Assembly (NCBI RefSeq): GCF_018619335.1
Contig: NZ_JAHHDX010000115.1
Location: forward strand, 1 to 64,000
Direction: 5' to 3'
Length of the DNA: 64,000 nt
DNA from: Alteromonas sp. ALT199
GTDB taxonomy: Bacteria; Pseudomonadota; Gammaproteobacteria; Enterobacterales; Alteromonadaceae
Positions 18,199-25,822 of this stretch are shown here, in pieces. Position 1 is the stretch's first letter. Each line of letters starts with the position of its first letter. The notes below the pieces were generated by a model that searched no databases, was not told the origin of the DNA, and saw nothing but the letters and a program-made list of their open reading frames with translations. The position numbers were made by a program, and so were the translations under genes.

Positions 18199-18528
18199 AT
18201 GGCAATTAATAATATAAACAATGGGTTACCAAAAACACCCGTTGATAACGGGAAAGTTGCGCAGCAAAACCAGACGCAACAATCTCAACAGCAGGCTTCA
18301 GCGCAATCAGCACAAACAGCGCAAGCGCCTAGACAAGATTCTGTTTCGTTGACGCAATCAGCTCAGCAATTGAATCAAGTTCAGAAAAAAGGGTCTGAGG
18401 CTCCTGTGAATCAGGAAAAAGTTGACCGCCTTAAAAAAGCGATTCAAAGTGGTGAGTACAAAGTAAACCCTGAAGTACTTGCTAATAAAATCGCTAAATC
18501 AGAATCCGAGATTTTTGGCGCCAAGTAG
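18199..18528 (+). CDS. flgM: Anti-sigma-28 factor FlgM
   Basis: 109 residues. FlgM binds and inhibits sigma-28 until it is exported through the completed hook. The N-terminal half is Gln/Ala-rich and disordered. The C-terminal half holds the conserved sigma-28-binding region (QDSVSLTQSAQQL, VDRLKKAIQSGEYKVNPEVLANKI). It follows its own sigma-28 promoter and precedes flgN by 41 nt. Confidence 0.93.
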   Translation: MAINNINNGLPKTPVDNGKVAQQNQTQQSQQQASAQSAQTAQAPRQDSVSLTQSAQQLNQVQKKGSEAPVNQEKVDRLKKAIQSGEYKVNPEVLANKIAKSESEIFGAK

Positions 18529-18569
18529 AAAGCAATAATTAATCGAACACGTTCAACGGAATAAGTATA

Positions 18570-19001
18570 GTGACAGAGCAAGCTAATCAATTAACCCAAG
18601 CATTATCGCGCCAAGTGGAGCAATTGTCTTCGCTTGTCGGTATGCTTGAGAAAGAATTGCAGCTTATCAGCTCACGTGATGCTGAATCTTTAATGAAACT
18701 GTTAGATAAAAAGACGGCACTGTTAACATCCATTCAAGCGCTTGACGTTAGTATTGAACGCACTATCGACAATGGCGGTTTTTTATCGGAAGAAGACGAA
18801 GCATTAATGGCTAAAGCCAATAAACTTCTCGAAGACTGTAAATACCGAACACAAATCAATCAAAAAGCCGTAGAGCAAGGACAGCTACGCCTCACCCATT
18901 TACGGAATTTGATGATGGAAGTTCGAGCAAAAGAGTCACTCACTTACGACAAAAAAGGGAAGCCAAAAGGCGGAACTTTAGGCTCTGGAGTGAGTGCCTA
19001 G
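18570..19001 (+). CDS. flgN: Flagellar export chaperone FlgN
   Basis: 143 residues, start GTG. A long amphipathic helical protein (QLTQALSRQVEQLSSLVGMLEKELQLISSRDAESLMKLLDKKTALLTSIQ) of the FlgN family, which carries FlgK and FlgL to the export gate. Assignment rests on this N-terminal pattern and on its place after flgM. A basic C-terminal tail (YDKKGKPKGG) follows the helices. It converges on flgP. Confidence 0.88.
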   Translation: MTEQANQLTQALSRQVEQLSSLVGMLEKELQLISSRDAESLMKLLDKKTALLTSIQALDVSIERTIDNGGFLSEEDEALMAKANKLLEDCKYRTQINQKAVEQGQLRLTHLRNLMMEVRAKESLTYDKKGKPKGGTLGSGVSA

Positions 19002-19143
19002 GCTACTAAATAGCCTTGTATCGCCGCAGAGCATTAACCACACAGTGTATTGACCACATAGACAGCTAAGTTCACTCCATTATCACGTATTTTTTAGTAA
19101 CCCGCGGCAAAGCAATTAATGCGAATCGCCTTTAACTTACTTC

Positions 19144-19629
19144 CTAGTAATACTTTACATCCTTCACTCGGCGCGGCTTAGCAGTCGACAAATAAATATC
19201 GTAGACCCGCTGCATATCTAAAGAAAGCTCAGTTACGTAGGTATCTTCACCCACAGGATAGGTCTTAATTACTTCGGCACCTCTTATTATTCCTTCAACG
19301 GAAGCGCGCATAGTTTCGCTATCAACAACAAGCCTAGATAATGACTGACTACCCTCAATTTTTTGACCATATACTTGCTCGGTCAATTCACGGTATGCAT
19401 CTAACTTTGATGCTTTCATTGCCATTATCAGCTTCATGCTGTCAGACTCGCCATTTTGCGATGAAATTGGCGCATAACCTACCGCTTTTAAAACAGGATA
19501 GGTTTCAGGCTCAACGGTTTCCCATTCGACGTGTTTATCGATAATGCCACATCCACTCAAAGTAATTGCCAGGCCAAACATGGAAGACCGCAAAAGTAAC
19601 TTCGAATCTTTTAGTCTATTCAACCACAT
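19144..19629 (-). CDS. flgP: LPP20-type outer-membrane lipoprotein FlgP
   Basis: 161 residues. A lipoprotein signal ends in LSGC (C27). The body (LKAVGYAPISSQNGESDSMKLIMAMKASKLDAYRELTEQVYGQKIEGSQSLSRLV...RASVEGIIRGAEVIKTYPVGEDTYVTELSLDM) is the LPP20 pattern of FlgP from Vibrio, an outer-membrane lipoprotein of the flagellar basal disk/H-ring region. It is divergent from flgT. Its usual partner FlgO is not in this window. Confidence 0.85.
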   Translation of the reverse strand: MWLNRLKDSKLLLRSSMFGLAITLSGCGIIDKHVEWETVEPETYPVLKAVGYAPISSQNGESDSMKLIMAMKASKLDAYRELTEQVYGQKIEGSQSLSRLVVDSETMRASVEGIIRGAEVIKTYPVGEDTYVTELSLDMQRVYDIYLSTAKPRRVKDVKYY

Positions 19630-19834
19630 AATTTAAAACCTCTGTGTGCATCAACAAATCGTTAGTGACGTTTAAATGTTTACCTTGATTACCTGTGTAG
19701 GCCAATAACATCGCAGCAGAGCGTTAATATCTTATCAGCTCTCATAACGACGCTTTACAGTCATACACCTTAACAAGAATGAAATAAGCAATATATGCGC
19801 CCGTTTTTGTTCAAAGATAACTCCCCTCTTTAAT

Positions 19835-19850
19835 TGGCACTTTTTTCGCA
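19835..19850 (+). promoter_or_regulatory. Sigma-54-like promoter of flgT
   Basis: TGGCAC-TTTTT-TCGCA keeps the invariant GG (-24) and GC (-12) with correct spacing; only one -12 base (TCGC for TTGC) departs from consensus. It lies 64 nt before the flgT GTG. Confidence 0.65.
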
Positions 19851-19913
19851 TACTTATCGCATAGGCTACGACTTTATTTAATCGCTATAACTAAACAACC
19901 ACAGAGGTGTCAC

Positions 19914-21095
19914 GTGCGACAAGCAAGCAGAACAACGCTAATGACATTATTACCAAAAGTGATGGCGGTATTTTGCCTACTTAGCCTCGTGGCGGGGCAA
20001 GCCCATGCCGTGTGGTATGAAGCCACTGGACAAGCGGTGGTAATAAACGGTGACAAAGAAGCAGCTAAACGTACTGCAACGCAAGATGCGCTTAAGCAAG
20101 CCATGCTGTTTGCAGGAGCATCGGTGCAGAGCGTTGCTAAACTAACAAACGGCCTGTTAAAAAATGAAGAAATGACGATTCGTTCAACGGGCGAAGTAGA
20201 GCAATTAGAGCTTGTCAGCGAAACTTATAATGGCGATGTTGTTACAGTTGCCGTGCGTGCTGATATCTTTCCAAAAGGGAAAGTATGCGCAGCGCAGCAT
20301 GATCAAAAACACTTCGCTACAACGCATTTCAGAATAAGAAACAGGGCGCAACTAACCCAAGGAAATATTCCGCACTTTGATAAAGCGTTTACACAGCGTT
20401 TAGCTAAGGCAATGCAAGAACAAACAGATAACCTTAGCCTTACTTACGTTGCTCCTCATACCGCCAAGTTCGATAGCCGTTATACCGACAAAAACGTACG
20501 TACGCTATCAGATCAAAGTAACACGCAATTCGTTATTATCGGGGTTATTGATGATTTAGGTGTTACGCAAACAGAAGCGTCCGTGTTTACACCATGGCGA
20601 AGCGATACTTCACATCGTGCTTTTGCAATGTCTGTACAAGTTTATGACGGTATTAACGGTGGTATGTTGTTTAGTTCTTCCTACAATACTAATGAAGAGT
20701 GGACGTTTGATAGGTTTGAGGACGTTGATGAGTTTTCGTCAACCTTTTGGCAATCGCGCTACGGCCAAGCAGTTGATTCGTCAATGAGTCAATTAATAGA
20801 AGATATTAAAGAAGTAACGGCCTGCCAACCTATTACAGGCCGAGTTATCAATATTGCGAACAATCAAATATCGGTATCTCTTGGGCGAGATAATGGCATT
20901 TCTGAAAAAGATGAACTACATCTTTACCAGGCTAGAGAGGTAGTCGACAATCGCGGTAAACGATATCTTCAATATACGCTCTACCCTGGTACATTTGTTG
21001 TTGATAGCGCTTATGGCAATTCGTCAGTTGTAGTCAACACAACGTCAGGGATTACTGCTAACATTCAGGAAAACGATTTTGTAGTTAAGAAGTAA
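19914..21095 (+). CDS. flgT: Flagellar H-ring protein FlgT
   Basis: 393 residues, start GTG with AGAGGTG just upstream. A signal peptide (VMAVFCLLSLVAGQAHA, cleavage near A32) precedes the mature start VWYEATGQAVVINGDKEAAKRTATQDALKQAMLFAGASV, the FlgT N-terminal domain. FlgT builds the H ring around the LP ring and helps anchor the stator, as known for the sodium-driven Vibrio motor. The C-terminal domain (GRVINIANNQISVSLGRDNGISEKDELHLYQ) is also typical. It precedes lapG by 167 bp and is divergent from flgP. Confidence 0.92.
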   Translation: MRQASRTTLMTLLPKVMAVFCLLSLVAGQAHAVWYEATGQAVVINGDKEAAKRTATQDALKQAMLFAGASVQSVAKLTNGLLKNEEMTIRSTGEVEQLELVSETYNGDVVTVAVRADIFPKGKVCAAQHDQKHFATTHFRIRNRAQLTQGNIPHFDKAFTQRLAKAMQEQTDNLSLTYVAPHTAKFDSRYTDKNVRTLSDQSNTQFVIIGVIDDLGVTQTEASVFTPWRSDTSHRAFAMSVQVYDGINGGMLFSSSYNTNEEWTFDRFEDVDEFSSTFWQSRYGQAVDSSMSQLIEDIKEVTACQPITGRVINIANNQISVSLGRDNGISEKDELHLYQAREVVDNRGKRYLQYTLYPGTFVVDSAYGNSSVVVNTTSGITANIQENDFVVKK

Positions 21096-21262
21096 ATTTG
21101 CTTTCACTTAAATGAATGTAAGTCTTAAGAGTTAGAGTAACAGGGTTGGAATATCAACATACCCGTGGTATACCTATAACTACGTATAATATCTAATACT
21201 TAATGTTTAGGTAGAGGCGAGTAGTCTCTATTATACTTTAGTATGACCCACATAATAAAAAT

Positions 21263-21943
21263 ATGACCCTTTCTCTGTTTGCGTCGCACTGCTTAACATT
21301 AGTAGCTTTACTACTGGCTGGACAACAACTGAAGGATCACTACGTCATCGAGTTTCCAAAGCTCGAACAGGAAGTTAAAAATAATTTTGGAACTAACAAA
21401 GCATTACATGTCATCGCTCTAGAACATAAACTTCACGATCTTGAAAATAAGACAGTCAAAGAGCAGCTAATCGGTGTAAACGCTTTCTTCGACGAGCATA
21501 TCCAATACGCTACCGACGATATCGTATTCAAACAAAAAGACTATTGGGCCACGCCTTCGGAACTTTTCGGTCATTCTCGCGGAGATTGTGAGGATTATGC
21601 CATTGCAAAATACGTAGCTCTGCTACACTTAGGTATCGATAGTTCTAAACTTCGCCTAATTTATGTAAAAGCGAAAATTGGTAGAAGCCGTGTAACGCAA
21701 GCACATATGGTTTTAGGATACTATGATTCCCCTTCATCGGATCCTTTGGTGCTCGACAGCTTAGTGTCTAATGTGTTGCCAGGTTCTCAACGGACGGATT
21801 TAATTCCTGTTTTCAGTTTTAATGATTCGGGTATTTGGCAGCCAGGTAAAACTGCGCAAGTCTCTTCGTCTACTAGCAGACTATCAAGGTGGCGTGATGT
21901 TATTGAGCGCATGAAGCAGGAGGGGATTAGCAGAAGGTCTTAG
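21263..21943 (+). CDS. lapG: Periplasmic adhesin protease LapG
   Basis: 226 residues, a bacterial transglutaminase-like cysteine proteinase. Residues 8-20 form a short hydrophobic export segment. The catalytic triad is complete: C109 in RGDCEDYAIAKY, H148 in TQAHMVLGYY and D165 in LVLDSL. In Pseudomonas fluorescens LapG cuts the N-terminal retention region of LapA and frees the adhesin when c-di-GMP is low. Here the target is the adhesin at 30190 (TAAG site). It is followed after 6 nt by lapD, which sequesters it, so the pair is co-transcribed. The ribosome binding site is weak. Confidence 0.92.
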   Translation: MTLSLFASHCLTLVALLLAGQQLKDHYVIEFPKLEQEVKNNFGTNKALHVIALEHKLHDLENKTVKEQLIGVNAFFDEHIQYATDDIVFKQKDYWATPSELFGHSRGDCEDYAIAKYVALLHLGIDSSKLRLIYVKAKIGRSRVTQAHMVLGYYDSPSSDPLVLDSLVSNVLPGSQRTDLIPVFSFNDSGIWQPGKTAQVSSSTSRLSRWRDVIERMKQEGISRRS

Positions 21944-21949
21944 GAGTCT

Positions 21950-23884
21950 ATGTCAATAACAAGAGAATTATGGCTTGCCATAGCAGTTGTTGTCCTTGTT
22001 GCAATTGCAGGTAGCGTCACAATTCATGGAATAACTACCAAGCAATACGTAGAAGAGCAGCTTTATTCAAAAAACCTAGATAACGCTAGTATGCTTGCCC
22101 TTACCCTAAGTGGGCTTGACAAAGACCCTGTTTCACTAGATCTTTTTATAATGTCGCAATTTGACATTGGTCACTACGCATCTATTGTGCTTCAAAAATC
22201 TAACGGTGAAATTGTCTCTGCACACACGCACGAAGTGCAATTAGATGAAGATACGCCAAAGTGGTTTTCAGATAATTTTTCTCCCATAGTCAAACCAGGT
22301 ATCGCCCAAGTAAGCGAAGGTTGGGGTCAGTACGGCACGGTTTATGTCGAGACGGATACTAGCTTTGCGGTGGCATCAATGTGGCGCGCTACACAGCGAC
22401 TTATTTTTGGTTTATCTCTTGTTGGCATATTTGCAGGCTTATTAGGGGGCTGGGCACTTCGTTTTATTATCCGACCTTTAGACGACGTGGTAAGTCAGGC
22501 TGAATCATTTCAAGAGATGCAATTCGTTCAGCTAAAAGAGCCACGCACCTTAGAGCTTAAACGCGTAGTACGAGCCATGAATTTTCTCGCAACCAATTCT
22601 AGAAAGATCATGGAAGAAGAAAATACGCGACTCGATCTTATGCGCTATAAAACTCAATTTGATGACGAGTCGGGTGTTGCTAACAGAGATTACTTCATTT
22701 CAATTTTAAAAGGGCAACTTGCTTTTAGAGATACCGAGGGGGTGAACTGCCTTTTCTTCGTCAGATTTACCGAAGGCGAAGGTTTTTTGCGCTCATCAGC
22801 GAATATCAGAAAAAGGCGCATTCGCGATTTTGTTGAGGAAATTAACGACTGCCTTTCATTACATCATCATCAGTTTACTGACAGCCGCATTGCTAGAATG
22901 CAAAGAAATGAATTCGCTATTTTGCTTACGGAAACCCATGATCCCGTAGCAATATCTGAAGCTGTGCATGGCGCTTGCTTAAGTTCATTCAGCGAAGTTG
23001 GCGATCCCAAAGTCTTTCAATCTGTTGTTAAACTTCGCCCTGAAGAGAGCTTCTCTGATCTATTAATGCGAGCAGATGCGATGATTGATGAAGCAGAACT
23101 GGTAGATATGGATGAGCCGTTTATCGAATCAACGCTCAAAGAATTTATTAGCTTGGTAGAGCAAAAACGCTGGGAAAAAGAACTACAAAATACTATTGAC
23201 GAATGTGGTGTAGAAACTTTTAACTTCCCGGTTTTAGATATTGACCGAAATTTGGTTCACTATCAGAGTTGGGCGGGCGTCACTATAGATGGCGAGCTAA
23301 GGAAAAGTGGTTATTATACCCATTGGGCTCGATATTTAGGGCTCTTACCCCAGCTAGAACTAACCACAGTTACCAGCTTAATCAACTACATAAACCGCAC
23401 TAATACAAACTCGAAGTTTGCTTTTTTATGTTCTGAGCAATTTATGCTCAACCCAGAAATTCTAGCTCAACTTTATTATCAAATTGGGACCAACGAAAAA
23501 GCGGCAAAACAATTATGTCTTGAAGTACGAGAGTCAACAGCTACGCGATTCCCTGATGAGTTTAGAGACTTTTGTACAACGCTTAAAGCCAAGGAATGCG
23601 AAGTGGGTTTAAAGCGAGTTGGAGAGTCCTTCTCGCAGTTGTTGAATGTTCAGGAAATGGGTTTGGATTATGTAAAAATCGACTCTGCGTTTATGGCAGA
23701 TATCGATTACAATCCTGCCAATCACGCCTTTATACGTGGCTTCTGCTCCCTTGCCCATACTTTCGGTATAAAAGTTTATGCAGACGGAGTTAAGCGCTCC
23801 GATCATCAGGAACTATTCATTGAATTAGGGATAGACGGTGTGGTTTCACATATTGAAGTTATAGAGCATCTTTTAGATGACTAA
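21950..23884 (+). CDS. lapD: c-di-GMP receptor LapD (degenerate GGDEF-EAL)
   Basis: 644 residues. TM1 (8-27), a periplasmic LapD/MoxY domain (about 28-148) carrying GWGQYG with W125, the tryptophan known to contact LapG, TM2 (about 150-170), a HAMP segment (about 171-225), a degenerate GGDEF domain (GGDEF replaced by QRNEF, 318-322) and a degenerate EAL domain (EAL replaced by QSW, 439-441). It should therefore bind c-di-GMP without making or degrading it, and pass the signal outward to hold LapG. It starts 6 nt after lapG. Its last 26 nt overlap the convergent regulator gene. Confidence 0.94.
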   Translation: MSITRELWLAIAVVVLVAIAGSVTIHGITTKQYVEEQLYSKNLDNASMLALTLSGLDKDPVSLDLFIMSQFDIGHYASIVLQKSNGEIVSAHTHEVQLDEDTPKWFSDNFSPIVKPGIAQVSEGWGQYGTVYVETDTSFAVASMWRATQRLIFGLSLVGIFAGLLGGWALRFIIRPLDDVVSQAESFQEMQFVQLKEPRTLELKRVVRAMNFLATNSRKIMEEENTRLDLMRYKTQFDDESGVANRDYFISILKGQLAFRDTEGVNCLFFVRFTEGEGFLRSSANIRKRRIRDFVEEINDCLSLHHHQFTDSRIARMQRNEFAILLTETHDPVAISEAVHGACLSSFSEVGDPKVFQSVVKLRPEESFSDLLMRADAMIDEAELVDMDEPFIESTLKEFISLVEQKRWEKELQNTIDECGVETFNFPVLDIDRNLVHYQSWAGVTIDGELRKSGYYTHWARYLGLLPQLELTTVTSLINYINRTNTNSKFAFLCSEQFMLNPEILAQLYYQIGTNEKAAKQLCLEVRESTATRFPDEFRDFCTTLKAKECEVGLKRVGESFSQLLNVQEMGLDYVKIDSAFMADIDYNPANHAFIRGFCSLAHTFGIKVYADGVKRSDHQELFIELGIDGVVSHIEVIEHLLDD

Positions 23885-24455
23885 ATTCGCCTATACGAAG
23901 CAATAAGCTTATCCGGTCTTTCGCTTCAAACTTGTGAAGGAGCGTACCAACATATTCTTTAACGGTACGCTCTGTAATACCGTGCTCTCTAGCTATCTCC
24001 TTGTTGCTTAACCCTTCCAAAATACCATTTAACACATCTTTTTCTCGGTTGGTTAGCTCACGCAGCACAGGTAGATTACGCTTCGTCTGCAAGTTCGCAG
24101 CGACATTTGAAGTAGTCACTGTCAATAATTCATTGGGCAACCACATGCCTCCAGCTTCTATAACACGTGCTACAGAAGACAGTAGAGATTGTGTCCCTAG
24201 CGCATGGCAATATGCTCTAGCACCTAACATTAGTGCTGTTTGCATCTCTAGGCGGTCATATTTGTAGGTGAGCAAAACGAGGTTATCGGCTTTTTGTTTT
24301 GCCTCAAGCAGTAACTGACGCCAGCTTTTATCGCTCGCCATAATCCATACACAGTCACTACTTTCGCACTTTAGTTCATTGACACTACTATAACTAGACC
24401 AAGAGTATTGAGTAAGTGCCCCTTGTAAGTCTTTTTCTGCGATAAAATGCCTCAT
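23859..24455 (-). CDS. LuxR-type regulator with degenerate receiver
   Basis: 198 residues. The C-terminal region (about 133-187; LTNREKDVLNGILEGLSNKEIAREHGITERTVKEYVGTLL) is a clear LuxR/NarL helix-turn-helix. The N-terminal 125 residues look like a receiver fold (VLLTYKYDRLEMQTALMLGARAYCHALG...LLSSVARVIEAGGMWLP) but lack the acidic cluster and an obvious phospho-acceptor Asp. It is the last gene of the secretion operon; its ATG overlaps the lapC stop (TAATG), so it is translationally coupled. A local regulator of the adhesin operon is the best inference. Its 3' end overlaps lapD on the opposite strand by 26 nt. Confidence 0.8.
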   Translation of the reverse strand: MRHFIAEKDLQGALTQYSWSSYSSVNELKCESSDCVWIMASDKSWRQLLLEAKQKADNLVLLTYKYDRLEMQTALMLGARAYCHALGTQSLLSSVARVIEAGGMWLPNELLTVTTSNVAANLQTKRNLPVLRELTNREKDVLNGILEGLSNKEIAREHGITERTVKEYVGTLLHKFEAKDRISLLLRIGEFSHLKDAL

Positions 24456-25822
24456 TAGCGCTCCCTCAGCGCAGAGGCTGTCACATTAAATAAGGGCGAT
24501 AAAATGTAATTAAGAACGGTTTTCTTACCCGTTAAAATATCTACTTGCACAATCATGCCTGGCAGAATGTCCAAAGATTCATCTGCGATGCTTCGCTTTG
24601 TTTCAAGCCTGACAAGGTAATAGGTTTCATCTTTTTCATTGGTAATAGCATCTGCACTAATGTGCTGAACTTCAGCCGACATGCCACCATAAATAGTAAA
24701 ATCGTATGCACTAAATTTCAGGATTGCCGGCTGCCCTTCCCTAATAAAAGCAATATCTTTCGGTGAAACTTTGGCCTCAACAATAAGCTGATCATCTTGA
24801 GGAACAAGCTCGACAACGGCACTACCTGGTGTAATAACGCCGCCTACTGTGTTGATAAGAAGTCGTTGAACCGTTCCATTAATAGGAGAGCGCAAGTCAG
24901 CTTGCAATACTACATCTTCTAAACTCGTTTGAGACTGCTGTAGCATAGCCATTTCACCAGTCGCATCGGTCAATTCTTGATTCCATCGATTGATTAGCTT
25001 TAGGCGGGCCTCTTCCTTCTTAATAATTTCTTCTTCAATAGCGTTAAGGCCTCGCTCTATTGCCACTTTAGATTTGCTGATGTTGCCTTCAAGCTCTACT
25101 ATTTGACGTTCTAATCTAAGAATTTCTATTTCCGACACTGCTCCTGATGCTAACAATGGCTTAGTCACCGCAAGCTCTTTTTTAGAAAGTGTCAGCACAT
25201 TTTGATATTGAGAGAGATTAGCTCGCTCTTCTTCAACATCTTGTCGGCGTTGCAAAATACGGGAATCAGAACCCGCCGCGACTTCATCAAGCTCAGCTAA
25301 ATTCGAGTTATAGAGTTTTCGCTCATTATCTACGATAGTAGGCGCCTCTTCCTGAAGTTCTCGATTAAACCGCAATACCTCGCCCTGGGTAAGCGCAGAC
25401 AAGCGCTGTACCTTCGCGGCAAGTGCTGCAAATTGCGTGGTATTTTCTTCTAAACTGGACAGAAAGCGCGTGGGATCGACTTTTAATAGCACTTGCCCTG
25501 CTTCAACGGTTTGTCCTTCACGCACTAAAATCTCCTGCACTATCCCGCCATCGTAGGACTGGAGCACCTGCAGTTGTTGTGACGGAATAACTTTGCCATC
25601 ACCCTTAGCAACTTCGTCAATCTCTGCGAAATAAGACCACACCACCAACAAAAACAGCACTATTATTACAACATAGAGTAGACCACGGGCTTTTACTGGC
25701 GTTTGCATAATGCGCGACCATTCCGCTTCCAACACCCAATCTTGTCCTGGTGGCGGCGCAAGCCAGCCTCGCATAAGCCGCTGTAACCAGTCCTTTTTCT
25801 CACCATCACTTTTCAAAATCAT
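24455..25822 (-). CDS. lapC: Type I secretion periplasmic adaptor (HlyD family), LapC-like
   Basis: 455 residues. A short cytoplasmic segment and one TM (about 47-66) precede a lipoyl/barrel-sandwich half (GGIVQEILVREGQTVEAGQVLLKVD), a long coiled-coil hairpin (about 125-300) and the second half with the HlyD signature (SPINGTVQRLLINTVGGVITPGSAVVELVPQDDQLIVEAKVSPKDIAFI). It links the ABC transporter to the TolC-type channel. It overlaps lapB by 4 nt (ATGA) and the regulator gene by 1 nt, so the three genes form one coupled unit. Confidence 0.94.
   Translation of the reverse strand: MILKSDGEKKDWLQRLMRGWLAPPPGQDWVLEAEWSRIMQTPVKARGLLYVVIIVLFLLVVWSYFAEIDEVAKGDGKVIPSQQLQVLQSYDGGIVQEILVREGQTVEAGQVLLKVDPTRFLSSLEENTTQFAALAAKVQRLSALTQGEVLRFNRELQEEAPTIVDNERKLYNSNLAELDEVAAGSDSRILQRRQDVEEERANLSQYQNVLTLSKKELAVTKPLLASGAVSEIEILRLERQIVELEGNISKSKVAIERGLNAIEEEIIKKEEARLKLINRWNQELTDATGEMAMLQQSQTSLEDVVLQADLRSPINGTVQRLLINTVGGVITPGSAVVELVPQDDQLIVEAKVSPKDIAFIREGQPAILKFSAYDFTIYGGMSAEVQHISADAITNEKDETYYLVRLETKRSIADESLDILPGMIVQVDILTGKKTVLNYILSPLFNVTASALRER

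Noticed and set aside
19001..19015. Small hairpin GGCTA-CTAAA-TAGCC after flgN as terminator
   Set aside because: Only a 5-bp stem and no T-run follows.
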